Made by a program: the position numbers and the translations under genes
Notes under the pieces: generated by a model
Seen by the model: the letters and a program-made list of their open reading frames with translations, nothing else
What the model was told of the DNA's origin: nothing
Database searches by the model: none
Assembly: GCA_032821775.1 (NCBI GenBank)
Contig: JAVLRN010000002.1
Coordinates: 3,968,001-4,032,000 of the forward strand
DNA from: Sanguinoderma infundibulare
Lineage: Eukaryota; Basidiomycota; Agaricomycetes; Polyporales; Polyporaceae
Length of the DNA: 64,000 nucleotides
Direction: 5' to 3'
Shown: positions 23,343-35,088 of the stretch, in pieces
How the letters are laid out: every line of letters starts with the position of its first letter
Position numbering within the stretch: the first letter of the stretch is position 1

Positions 23343-24855
23343 CTAAGAAGGCTGTGTCCCGATCTCTGCCTTCCTAAGACCTCCGTATCGAGACCGAGGC
23401 ACGCAGATGTCGGTGTACGGGAGCGACTGAATGGCGTCCATGAGCTGACTTGCGAGGGCATCCACGTCCACCGAATCCAAAGACAGCTCGCCGCGGGTGA
23501 GAGGCGGGGGCTCCGAGGAGGGAGATGCCATCCAATCCCTTTTAATGTGTTTGTATTTGAGGTCTTTGTCCACGACGTCCAACTCCAGGGCCTTGAGCGG
23601 CAGGACCGCCAACGCGTCAATGAAATTCTCCTACATTAGCCGTTCTGTTTTAGTGCCCGTTCCGTTCCCCCGGTGCGGCAGCGAGCGGACACACCAACAT
23701 CGCCTTGACATCCGAATCCCGTTCTGTCTTCTGGAGCCAGACGGAGATCTTGAGGTGGCTGATGTTCGCAAAACCCGGCGCGCAGGCCCGCCGTTAGCCC
23801 CACTCCGTGCCTTTCTCCGTCTTCCAACAGCGATGCTGGGAAAAACCCAATATCGAAATAGTGCGGGCGCGCATACCTCATGCAGGTATGGAGGGGATCG
23901 AGGTAGTTCGTGATGTAGGCTGGGCTGAGGAGGGTCACACGTGGCAGACGGGTCAGACTCGGACGTAGAGGTCGACGAGGGTCCCCGTGAAGTGTTGGAG
24001 GTGTTGCCAGGTGCCTCCGCCGCCAGTGGATTGGTATTCGACGTTCGTTTGGTGACTTTCGTCCATGTTCTCATCCCACCAAGGGTAGTTGCCATTCATC
24101 GTCACAAAGCGAAGATCGACGACGTTGGGGAAGGCGCGGATGTACGGTTCGATCGGCATCGGGTACTCGTCGTCCTCCATAGAGAACTTGCGCAGTCGTT
24201 GGTATACCGGGATGGGGGGAGTGTCCTTGAAGTGGGTTATGCTGCGGGACACTTCAAGCTCCTCCAGAGTGTCGGCGTGCTTCCTGAAGAGCTCGACGGG
24301 GTGAAAGTCCCACCAACGCTCGCGAACGATGGTGCCCCAGGGATCGTTCGAGTGTGGGCTGATGAAGTCGATGTACGCGGAGGTGAGTTTCGACTGCATG
24401 GTAGTCAGCATGAGCCACGCTTGCTCGCCTGCCCAGGACAGATCGACGTGGCGCAGCGAGGGAAGTGTGGCGAACGCTGGGGCGAGTCCCTTGTTCGATC
24501 CAAGGATACCTTCTGTGCGGCTGAATCCAAGGTATACGAGGCCTTCTAAGCGTGGCACGACTTCTGCGAGGCTTCCTGCTGTGTCTGCGAGCAGGTCGTC
24601 GCTCTCGAACTGTAGCCCCTTCACGTATCGACAACGACCGAAGTCCTCGGCGTACAGGAACTTGAGGAATGAAGCGACGTCGTTGTGTGCGCGAAGGGAT
24701 ACTTGTTCCTGAAGCAGTATCTTTCCGCCTTGACGATACAGATATTGACACGTTGCCATGAGCGAGGTCGCAGTGCTTGGGTGACCGGTCGTAGCAGACA
24801 AGATGTGGAGAAGCACATCGAAGTTCAACAACATTTCCGAGTGCCCATACGCCAT
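23343..24855 (-). CDS. F-box-like / leucine-rich protein with a broken reading frame
   Basis: The start at 24855 gives MAYGHSEMLLNFDVLLHIL followed by a CQYLYRQGGKILL block, an F-box-like N-terminus. The protein continues about 300 residues with the irregular L-rich repeats typical of expanded Agaricomycete F-box-like families. The frame then stops at 23953-23955 (TGA) just after LVDLYVRV. Coding resumes at about 23938 in another frame, continuing through exons 23877-23938, 23695-23758 and 23343-23630, which are mutually phase-consistent. No GT-AG intron bridges the gap, so either a small insertion or duplication has disrupted the gene or an unusual splice exists. If intact it would act as a substrate adaptor for SCF ubiquitin ligases. 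Confidence 0.55.
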
Positions 24856-25572
24856 CTTCAAAGCGCTCGTGTCACCCTGAATGGGACTTTTGTGCATGAT
24901 CAAGACTCACAGAGATCGTCCGTGAGTGGCAGCCCACGATAGTCTTGCGACTCGGATGTTCTCTGATTTGGTCCTTGAAACCACGGAAGTGGTTTCCGTC
25001 AATTCATTGCCTTCGGTCTCGAGAGGAAGACGTGACATGACATACCAAATTGAGACGACTGAGCGTGGTAAAGCCCTCGCCTGCAAAGTAGTCGCCAAAG
25101 GATGAGCTGAAAGCGATAGTACAACCCGGCCGCAGCGAAGGTGACGTCCCGCACTGCCATTCCCATTTTGGAAATGCTAGCGCGCACGGAAGCGAGGCCC
25201 AAGTGGCATGCCTCAGGCTTGAACGTTAAAGCACACATGAGACTATGTTCCGAGTTGACAATTTTATATTATTGCGTGTTTTTGTGCCGGACTGCGTGTA
25301 CACAACGAACTCGGTGATCGTGCACATGCGCCGCCCGGGGGTTTTCTCTTTTCTCCCAACTGACATCGACCTCACGAGCCCTCCATAAACGACCGCGCCA
25401 AAGCCTCATCCAAAGCCCATCAGGTCCTCCTGGCGCATCCCTCTCGTTCCACCCCACGACCCCGGCCGAAGGCAGGGGATGGGAGAGACGCGCGCGCAAC
25501 CGTGGACGAGACCTGCGCCAGTCCCGCGGGGGCTGGCGAACGCCCACATAGTTACACCACTATATATAGGAC
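24856..25572. other. Intergenic region left of the KDZ element
   Basis: About 700 bases between the F-box-like gene and the left terminal repeat of the transposon. No gene supported. A CTATATATAGG tract lies directly next to the element end. Confidence 0.45.
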
Positions 25573-25614
25573 TTACCAGTTACCCGGCGGTAACATAACC
25601 CTGGGGTTGCTAGG
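25573..25614 (+). repeat. KDZ left terminal inverted repeat
   Basis: Starts TTACCAGTTACCCGG and ends TTGCTAGG. Matches the reverse complement of 44770-44811 at about 34 of 42 bases. Confidence 0.8.
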
Positions 25615-26064
25615 GAATCGGGCCCGGCCGGAATACCGCGTATCATAGGGTTAGGCAGGCCGGCCGGTCGCGTGCCCCAGTTAACCACAGATTGTCATGC
25701 TCATGTATCCTGACTGTCCAATTGTTGTAAATACATGCCCTCTATAGCGGTATTCACAAAAATGTACAACAAGTTCGAATTTACGCGGTCTAGGTGTACT
25801 GGGTGAAGTCACCGGCCGGAAAGCATCTACAGGGCAGAAGTATCTCGGCCGGTGGGTAAGGCTTATTACAGCTGATCCTCGGCCGGTGTAGTGAAGCAAT
25901 TCCTTTCAGTTTCCGGCCGACTACTAAGCCTTGGTACCAAGTATTGTGAGTACCTTGCATTATGAGCACTGGCACACCCCCCAATCTCTTCCCCAACTGA
26001 CAATATCATCGAATTTCAATATGCAATGGCGAGATACAATTACAACGAAACATAATGCCCAAAA

Positions 26065-27413
26065 TCACTCCTGTAGACTCTCCCATACTGTATCCACTGC
26101 CGTGACTCGCCGGGCCAGTGAATCTTGGTATGCTCGCCAATATTGTGGACCGCTGGTGAAAGCGGCGCTGTGCAACTGGCGAGCGATCAATTCAGCCTCC
26201 GTCAGCCCTTCTATAGTAGCTGCAAGTATTTCTCGATCAGCACGCATGCGGGATAAGCGAGAATGTACCCCAGCTTGGGGGTCATGCGTCACCACGGCAG
26301 GCTCCTTAGCCTCTTCGCTTGGGGGTCCCAGGGACATGTTACCCTGGCCTGTAGATTCGATAGCGGGCACAGGGTGAGCTGCCAGATCAAATGGGCGAGT
26401 GGCAAAGAGACCGTGCAGGTTGATCGGATCGTTCATCACTTCGGCAGGCCCCCTAGCCTCTTTGCTTTGGGATCTCCGGGATGTGTCGGTCTAAGACGGC
26501 GATTGAATGGGGGATATTGGAGGAGCTGCTGATTCGAATCCACGATTGGTGAACAGACCGTAGATCATCTCCGGAAACACCGACTCTGCCAGCGGCCCTA
26601 TTCAACACAATTGCAATTAAATGTCAATTGGCCAAGTAGATCCAAAGTCCACTCACTCGTGATTGTGATTTGGGATTCTTGGACGACAAGCGCACCGTCT
26701 GTCTGGTCATCTGACCACATCAGCTGGTCCTCGCTGAGCTCTCCCATTATTGGCAGGTCGAACGTAGCATCAACGGGCGAAGGGGACGACGGCAGCTCGT
26801 CCTCGCTGAGCTCTCCCGTTATCGGCAGGTTGAACGTAGCATCCACGGGGTAAGGGGATGACGGCGGCTCGTCCTCGCTGAGCTCGCTGGTTATCGGCAG
26901 GTCGAACGTAGCATCGACAGGGGAAGAGGACGCCAGCAGCTCATCCTCGCTGAGCTCGCCGGTCATCGGCAGGTCGAACGTAGCATCGACAGGGGAAGAG
27001 GACGCCGGCAGCTCATCCTCGCTGAGCTCGCTGGTCATCGGCAGGGCAACGTCCATGCCGACGGTGGAAGGGGACGACGGCAGCTCGTCCCCGCTATGGG
27101 TGCCCGTCATCGGCAGGTCGATTTCGCTGCCGCCAGTGGAAGGGGATAATGGAAAGGGCACCACCGGCTCTCCGGAGAGTGGTGAAGATGGATCAAATGA
27201 CAATGAGGACTGCGACGGTGGTGCCGATGTGGGTGAGATGTCTCGTCGGCAGTCCAGAAATCCTGTCGTTGGATCGTGTTCTTGCGGCGGAAGCTGCTTG
27301 CTACGTTCTGGAGATGCTTCACCAATTATGCCGGCCAAAGATGGAGGTGTTTGAGGTGGAGTCGGAGACCTGATACGAACTTGTTTCAATCCTGTATTAA
27401 TTTCCAGTCGCAT
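26065..27413 (-). pseudogene. Acidic 24-residue-repeat protein of the KDZ element, with an in-frame stop
   Basis: Exon 26657-27413 encodes a Pro/Ser-rich start and then about seven copies of a 24-residue unit (DATFDLPxTGELSEDELxSS). It splices (GTGAGT...GAATAG) in phase to 26597 and reads PLAESVFPEMIYGLF onward. An in-frame TAG follows at 26491-26493. Downstream the same frame stays open to 26065 and contains a second, related unit (GLFATRPFDL...EEAKEPAVV versus GLFTNRGF...KEARGPAEV). That continuity suggests the stop is a recent nonsense change, or that an unseen intron removes it. No known domain. It is divergent from the Zn2Cys6 gene. A possible further 5' exon lies near 27594-27860 but is unproven. 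Confidence 0.5.
26731..27120 (-). repeat. 72-base coding tandem repeats
   Basis: About five to seven imperfect 72-base units encoding DATFDLPxTxELSEDELxSSxxPV. The first and last copies are the most divergent. Confidence 0.75.
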
Positions 27414-27907
27414 GAGTACATTTGATTTCGCAAATTAAAACCGTTAGCGCACCTTCGCTTGGGGCACGGGAGATGCTGCGGTTCCGCAAGACGGGTGCTG
27501 GAAATGTTTGTGATTGAGCTACCTGTTCAATATGACCTATCCGAAAGGGCTCAATGTAAATGTTTTACTTCAATATGGGCAAATTGACGATCGTTACGCA
27601 CCTGCCGTAGGGTTTTTTGAGGTCCCCTGCCTGGACTCTCTGCCCCTAGCCCCCCCTCGCCGTGATGATCCTGTAAATAGTTTCAGCAACTGATAGACAT
27701 TGGCAGCTCTCGATATACATTCCTTTCCTTGGTGCCATATGCCTCCAGGACCTGCGAGAGTTGTGATGAAGGTACCGGGACAGAATCGATGGGCGCTAGT
27801 GTGCCACAACCTTTCCACTCGCGTTTTGCCGCTGATCTGATCGCGATCAACTGCCTTCATCCTCTGGCAGCTTTCACTTTTTTCGTATCAACGAGCTCAC
27901 TATCACA
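27414..27907. promoter_or_regulatory. Probable divergent promoter between two KDZ-element genes
   Basis: Lies between the minus-strand repeat-protein gene and the plus-strand Zn2Cys6 gene. It may contain an extra upstream exon of the former. No core promoter element identified. Confidence 0.3.
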
Positions 27908-30900
27908 ATGGCTGAAGCAGATGCAACAACGAACAAACAGCTGCCGCCCCTGAACAAACAACAGATCCAAACCATGCGCGAATATGCAAGCCGCCTTGAA
28001 TATGCCTTCCGGTGCCGTCCCCCTGTCAACCACCACAAATGGCGTTCTTGGCATGTCCATTTCCTGTCGGACTTTGCTGCCTTCCTCCAGGCTCTCGCAG
28101 TCGCAGATTTTCCGCGTATTCCACCGTTCGCTGCTGGATGTATTTGGGCCAACAATCTTCGGCAGCGTGCAGGAGAGACGACGTTCGATCCGGAAACGAT
28201 TACGTTCACTGGCCCTGGGCATAAGGCGTACAAGAAGGGAGTACTCGGCCGCCTTAAATGGGAGCCTGCCGGCGAGGAGGGCGATCTGTACGGGACCATT
28301 CCCGAGGATCAGCTGTATAACGTTTGGTGGGATCAGCATCGACGCGGTACGTAGCGGTCAGACTGCATTGATCCTACTCTCGCTAATTTCTATGCTACAT
28401 TTAGTGCTGAATGAGCCGCATCTGTCGCTCCCGATTAAAGCTGTGGAGAATGCGGAACGCTCCCGCCTGGCTGCCGCAGAAACGCAGAATACAAAAACAT
28501 CCCGCCATGCACGACCGGCCACCAGCAGGACGATAGGGAAACAGGGTACAGGTCATGGCTTCGGCACTGCAGTGATTCACTACTTACATTCTATTTCAGA
28601 CACAATTGGCAGTGGTGCCGCCGACGACGACGAGATGGCCGTCGATGGCGGTGATCACGACACCGGCACCTCGAAACCGACATCAGCACGTCGTGTTGAC
28701 GCATCGACGGCCGTCCTCGATCGGGACACTTCCGGCATCACCGCTAGCGGGCGCATGTTGCGCTCGTCATCTCGCCAGACGGCCGCAGAACCGGACTCAG
28801 ATGGGGAGAGCGAAATCGATGTGGATGACGAGCCGGAGGCCGTCGGTACCTTGAAGAAGAAGTCGGGACATCGCGGCCGCCAGCCCGCAAAGGCTGTGAA
28901 TTGGAACCCGCCAACGGACAGCTCTGCCGGGCCTCGCTTGCGGTCCGTCTCTCGATCCAGAGGTGCCGGTACCTCTACTCCACGCTCCACCACTACCATG
29001 CGTCCATCATCCACGAAGCCGCGCCCGAGACCTGCCGGAAAGGCTCAGTCCAGTGCCGGCACCTCCAGCAAGCCTTCCGGAAAGGTAGTGAAGACCCCGA
29101 ATGAGCTCACGGAGGAGAATTCCGCAGGTGCCATCGTGCCGCGATCGGGGCAGCGAAGCAAGGGTCTTCGGACCTTGTACGATATTGCGCCGGAGCAAAT
29201 TGAATTCCAATGGGTACCGCACGTACGTGTATTTGTCTTCTACCATGTGTTTTTGACTGATATATTATCAGCCGCGTCCATGCGAGCGGTGCCGGGGAAG
29301 GGACGAGCCGTGTCTTGTTATGCTGTTGATGTCTTCCGCTTGCAAGAGATGCCTATCCGCAAAGCATGGCTGTTCGCTCGCGTTCAACGTCAAGATCGAG
29401 GTTCCTCTCGCGATTTATCTTGGGTTTGCCGTCTGGCGCATGCGTTCCTCTCCTGACCTCTATGAAACTCCAAATTTCTCCCCTACGAAGCTCCCGAAAA
29501 CGTTTCCTGCCCAGGAAACATACGAGTGGTTTTCGAAGCAGTGGCGCGCGATTCCTCGGACGAAAGAGGCGAAAGCCAGTGCTCTTCGCGGAGCCACTCG
29601 ACCCGAGGCTGCCGGTGATGCTCATGATGATGCTGAACAGTCTGCTGATGAGCCGGGACGTGGTCGCGGTAGTCGGGCAAGGAGGGGTTCAGTCGCTCGG
29701 GCATCTCGTTCTCTGTCATGGGCACAATCACGCAATTCGACTACTCTTCCCGGCTCCTCTCGTGTTTCTGCAGAGCCGCCTCCAGCTTCTCCAACAACAG
29801 TATCCCGCCGCACATCGCCATCGTCGGCAGGTCGCATGTCGGTCGACCGGGAGGATGCAGACGACGAGCTCCGACTTGCGGCAGATTCCGGGACGACTGG
29901 GACATCGCGTACGTCTCGTGCAGCTCTTCGAGGAGCAGCGCAGACCTCAAACTCGCGTCCCGGACGGTCGAGAAGATCGCGTGCATCCGTGCCAATCGTG
30001 GTACTCCCGACCAAGGTGGACGAGGCCGCATTTTCTACAACGCTTCAGCGTGCCCCTCCTGCTCTCCCACTCAGGCACCGGAGCTCTGGACCTGCCACTC
30101 GGACCGAGTGGACTGTCGGTAGCATCAAAGGTGCGATTTGATTGCACATATATCCGTTGGCAGCTTGCTGATCTTGCGCTGCACAGGATCATGGAAGGAT
30201 CTGCCGCGGGTGACGAAGGACATGTATCGTGGACTGTATCGAGTGGCCGACCCGCCGCATGCAGACGGAACTGCAAACGCGGCACCGATCGTGCCTCGCA
30301 TCGATCGCGATGGTTTCGAGATCCTGGACAGCCTTCGAATCCATCCAGCCGACCTGCCGGACGGGTCGGATGCGACTGATTTCCAGGCGTTCCGATTCAC
30401 GGATCCCCTCGCGCAGATGATCGAGGCGACAAAAGCTAAATTCGATGAAATTGTCTCACTGGGTACCGCTCTCACGCGCGACGCCGTCATGTTGCGACGA
30501 GAGGCCAGCATTGTTACCAACACTCGGAACGAGATTCACAGCACTGCCCTTGCATCGGAAGACGGCTGGGACGCTTATCATGACTTGGTTCGATACAGCG
30601 ACCTTCTCGGTGACCATCTTGTCAATGCCCTGGAGTCCATTGCAGCACTTCGCGACATCCTTGCTCGTTTCTCGGCAGCATTCTCGAGTATCCCGCCAGT
30701 TCCGTTGAACTGGATCGCGATGCGGGACATGCTGCAGCTCGTCCAGGACCTTCGAACCCTATACGCAACAGCATTGGAGCGCATGCATATGTTTGAGGAA
30801 GACTTCCGTCCTGTCCGGGAGCGGTTACGCCGTGTGCAGGTCCAGGTGGACCGCAACGAGGACGAGTTGGCAACGTTTGCGAACATGGCCGCCTCCACAT

Positions 30901-31595
30901 GCGAGCCGATGGTGCGCAATCTTGGCCAGCATCTCGCCGGCAGCATCGCGCTGCTCGACAGCCGTGTGCGGCAGCTCGAGGGAGTGGAGACAGAGGTGCC
31001 GGATGCCTCGCGCATCGGAGAGGAGGCGGAGGCAGAGGTCGTGCGGCAGCTCGAACGAGTGGAGAGCGAGGTGCCGGAAGCTTTTCGCACAGCCGAGGAG
31101 GCAGAGGCAGAGGTCGCAGAGCTCGCGATGGAGGACGTGCCGGTTGCTCAAGGTAGAGAGGCTGAGGTTCCTGGACTGCGGGACGCAACAGTTGGTGAAC
31201 TTTTCAGCGCGGTCAAAGACTTGTCAGAACGTGTCGACACTTTGGAGCGTGGACTTCCCCAGCGTAACGAGGACGACATGAAGCTCGCTGTCTCGACATA
31301 CCTCACAGAACGCGGTCTCTCAGACGACCTCCTGCGCGGACTCGCGGTGGCTCTGACCACTGGTACTGGTGATGCCCCCACAGGCGGCAGCATCAGCGTT
31401 GGGCCCCAGTCCTTCAATATCCAGGTGATCGCACGCCATGGAGGAGAGCGTGAGGATGACGATGGTGGCGGATCATCATCGCAAGCAGCTCCTCCCGCTG
31501 GTGAGCAGCCGCCAGATCTCGGCATAGCTGCCTCTCCTTCTTCACCCAGACCTGTTGCTAGAGGAATGCGAGCTCGAGCTGCCGGAGGAAAGTAG
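27908..31595 (+). CDS. KDZ-element protein with Zn(2)Cys(6)-type cluster and C-terminal coiled coil
   Basis: Five exons (27908-28346, 28405-28545, 28600-29222, 29272-30130, 30187-31595) are all phase-compatible and give about 1,156 residues. Residues 405-435 form C-x2-C-x6-C-x9-C-x2-C-x6-C, which fits the spacing of the fungal GAL4-type binuclear zinc cluster. On either side are long Ser/Arg/Thr-rich disordered stretches. Residues from about 790 to 1,050 contain helical, heptad-rich sequence with two near-repeats (RQLEGVETEVPDASRIGEEAE and RQLERVESEVPEAFRTAEEAE), a likely coiled coil. The first 140 residues contain conserved-looking Trp/His/Cys positions but no family I can name. DNA binding is inferred; a role in transposition or in regulating element genes is possible but unproven. 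Confidence 0.68.
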
Positions 31596-31760
31596 AGGAT
31601 GCATAAAACGAAAGCGCTGTGTACAATGTACGTTACATATGGAGTGGTCGTGAATGTCTCTGGAATCAATGCCTTAGCGAATTTCTACATGTACATATCT
31701 GAACGAGATGCTGAATACGAGGAAACGTGGTTGGAAAATTAACGGAGGGGGATGAGAGTT

Positions 31761-34742
31761 CTACGTAGCCGTTTTCTTCTTCTGCGTCGAGCGCCGCCTG
31801 GTGGCACCTCCTGCGGCTGCCGAAGTGCTCTCAGCAGCCGGCGGAGGTGCCGCTACCTGTTTTCCCTTCCCCTTCAACACTGGCGAATCGCGCGCAACAT
31901 CTGCCGAATGCGTAGCCGACCCCAAGGCGTCAGAACAAGCCTGCAACACGATCGCCCGATGTCCAACCACCAGGTTCGAGTTCGCCATGTAGTCCGGCAG
32001 GCGAGTTGTCTGCGTGTTGGATTTCTGAGCCTCTGCGAGAAGCGACAAATCACGCAGCACGATGCCCAGGACGAGGCAGTAGCGTTGTGTGTCTGCCGGT
32101 CCAGCGGCGGCCTCAACGCCTCTCTTGATCCAGTTCAAGAGGGTCTCAACGGTCTTCGCAGATGCCTGCACGGTAGCCGGCACATGTGCGCCCTTGAACG
32201 CCCAGGTTTCCCAGAGCACGGGAGCTCTCGCGGGAATACCACAGAGCTGCTGGAGCTGAGATGTATGTCAGTGAGACTGTGTACCATGCAGCGATACCAA
32301 CCGTACCTTGTCACCCATCCGCATGATCATACCTTGATAGTCCTGTTCATCGGACAGCCTAACAAGAAATTGGTGGCGCACATATGCATCGTAGCCTACG
32401 GCCGTTGGTGTGAGCAGTGGAAGGGTTTGCGGCTGTTCCGGACATGTGTTGCCTCTTGCGTCCGTGGTTGCAGCGTTGAAGCTGTCACTTTGAGCCTCTG
32501 GGGCGTTGAATGGTTCGGGATTGGCTGCACGACCTGCATAACCAGCCACAGAGTCGGTCTCAGCGGAAGCCGACACAGCGGGAGCTTGAACGCGCTGTGG
32601 ATCGGATGAGGGAACGGATGGATGAACGGGAGAGGTATGGTTTCCGAGAGAGCCGACATCAGCAGCGGTTGCGGTGCCGATTGTAGGGAGTGTGCTCACC
32701 GGTGATCCGAGATGATCGGGAGCAGGAGCTGAAATCTGAGAGACAGTGGGGGCACGAGCAATTGGTACCAGTTGCTCGACAGGGAGAGAGGCAGGTAGGA
32801 TGTCCCCGACGCTCTCACCATCGCTCACCATATCGTCTGCACCCTCCAGCAACCAATCTTCCACCTCGTCATCGGACACCTCCGGCTCGTCTGCGGCATC
32901 CGGAACAAATGAAGGGTCACCGTCATCGTCACTTTCTTCGGCATTCTCGGTCGCGGCAGCATCCACATCAACTTTGGAAGCGAGCCACGGCTGGGGTCCG
33001 CTGTTGTCCCGTCCGGAGGCCTTCATCTGCCGACGTGGCCGTGATGGTCCGGGCGTTGGAGGGGGTGCCGGAGAAGAGCTCGCTCTCTCTGCCTGAAGCG
33101 CAGCCCGGACCTTTTCGATATCCATGGAGAGGGCACGCTGGACTCGTGATCCGACATCCGGCACGGTTGGCTGAGATGGCGCAGGGCTGCCGGGAGCGTT
33201 CGACGGGCTTCCGGGAGTGTTTGATCGAGTGTTGTCACCGGCGGCAGGGGGACCGGTCTCAAAGTTGGGAACACGAACCGCTTTTTTCGTGCGCCGAGTT
33301 TCCGAAGCAGCTTCGAAGCTGCCGGCATACACGGCAGGGATGTAGATGCGATGGGTGCAGGGGCCGGACTCGTAGTGACTGAAGCGGAAGCGGCGGGGAG
33401 GGGTGTCCAGGTCAAAACGATCGGGAGCTTCCATTCGGATGACATGGTTGAAGAACGCGAGAAGCTCTGGCTCGTTCAGTTTGCTTGGTTCTTGAAAGCT
33501 GAACCCTTCCAGCAGCATACCAGGCTCGAAGAAGGACACAGGATGCTGCCCCAACGACTGCCATGGCGCTGAGCGCACCTCCCGCCCAGTCGCGTGACCT
33601 GCATTGTGTCGGTGAGACAATACATGGCGGGGAAGGGCATGTCGAGCACGTACTGTAGTGTTGCTTGAAGTATTCCTGGAATATGTCCTGCCGACGGCTG
33701 TTCAGAATGCTGTTGCCGTTCTCCTCGTTCACCAGGATAGGAGTGCCATCTGCATATAACGCGAACTGAAAGGGGGCTGCACGAACGCGCTTGATTCCTT
33801 TGACGAACTCGAGCGTATCGGGCTCAGCAAGGTCGGGACGGAGTGCTGCTTGAAAGAACGTCCATGCCTGCCGGCGAAAGTCTTTGTCCCATCCCGGCAC
33901 GTTCCGAAACAGCAGCGAACTGCTGTCAGACTGATTCCAGAGCTGGGACGTGTCGTAGCTATCGGAATCCGTATGTCAGTTTGTATTGCAAGCTGCCGGG
34001 ACATCGATAGACTTACACGGCAGCACGCATCTTGCCATTCGTATCCTCGAACATGCCGTAGATGAAGATCGGCATGTTGCACTGTTCTAAAAAGAGGCTT
34101 GCGACGGCACGCATCCACGATGGTGCCCTCCTCTCAGCCATCCTGGTAAATGTACCGGGAGGGTCAGGCTGGCGGCACGCATGGGCAACTGTGAACATAC
34201 ATTGGCTTCAGATCCTCGTCTGGACCCTGCTGACTCCAAAGCTCGGCCAACCTGTAATAGACCAACTGATCCTCTGCTGAGAGCTGAAGCCACAGGTTTC
34301 GGCAGGTCGCGTTCCAGGCGACAATGTATGCGCGATCGTCGGGATCGCCACTCGATTGTTCCTCGCCCAGTGTCTGTCGAATGAGGTCTGCGTTCTTCAT
34401 GCCGAAGACGCGCTGAGGATGAAAGGATTGGTTGATGCGGAGTGGAAGGCGAACACGCTTGCGAGTGTCGGCGTTGTTTTGGAACCAATTTCGCACCTTC
34501 TGCTCTGCGGAATCAGCAATTTGTGAGCGTACTCCAGGAAAAAATGGACATACGGCAACAAAGAGGTCGACAATGTAGACGTTGGTGGAGTCTAGATTGC
34601 GGCTCTCGATGATGACCTTGGCACACTCCTCGCGGAGAGCTTCCTTCCCGGCCGCTGCTGTGTTGCGATAGTCGACGAGGCGCGAGTTGAGATACGTCTC
34701 ATCCGCATTGGACAGATCGCTAGGGCGCGGAGGCATTGGCAA
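31761..34742 (-). CDS. Uncharacterised 902-residue protein of the KDZ element
   Basis: Six exons (34554-34742, 34201-34502, 34017-34142, 33654-33958, 32307-33598, 31761-32255) splice without any phase conflict. The N-terminal half is compact and rich in aromatic residues (KVRNWFQNNADTRKRV, SWMRAVASLFLEQCNMPIFIYGMFED, GWDKDFRRQAWTFFQAAL), suggesting a folded domain. The centre is an acidic, Ser/Pro-rich linker. The C-terminus is helical and ends in a basic RRRSTQKKK tail, a possible nuclear signal. I do not recognise the family. ATGs at 34742 and 34736 are equally possible. It converges with the Zn2Cys6 gene and is divergent from the TET/JBP gene with about 350 bases between, a likely shared promoter. 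Confidence 0.62.
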
Positions 34743-35088
34743 AAGTTACAGCTGGATTAGGAGGTCAGAGAGAATACTAGCCGGAAGACAACATAATCAA
34801 TATGGAATGGACGTACAGACGTGCCACTGAATAATGGCTCATAGGATACTGTGGAGGGTGCGTGCCACCTGTCTTTGAGTCAAATAGCGGAGGTCAGAGC
34901 GGTTGCGCTGGGTGCCGACACAGGGGGAGACAAGCGAGACATACGGTGGTGGCAGAGAAATGAAGCTGGGCGTAAGGGAACGGCGGGAAAGGTGCTCTGC
35001 CGGTCTAGCTTTCGTCGGATCGAGGGGGTAGGCTAATAAATGTTGCGCTGTTCCGTGCAACTAAGTAACTGTATTTGGTAAGTGGATA
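34743..35088. promoter_or_regulatory. Divergent promoter region, 902-residue protein / TET-JBP gene
   Basis: 346 bases between divergent start codons inside the KDZ element. No TATA box recognised. Confidence 0.35.

Noticed and set aside
25565..25572. Perfect 8-base target duplication for the KDZ element
   Set aside because: Flanks TATAGGAC and TATAAGCA match at only 5 of 8 positions, so the duplication cannot be claimed.
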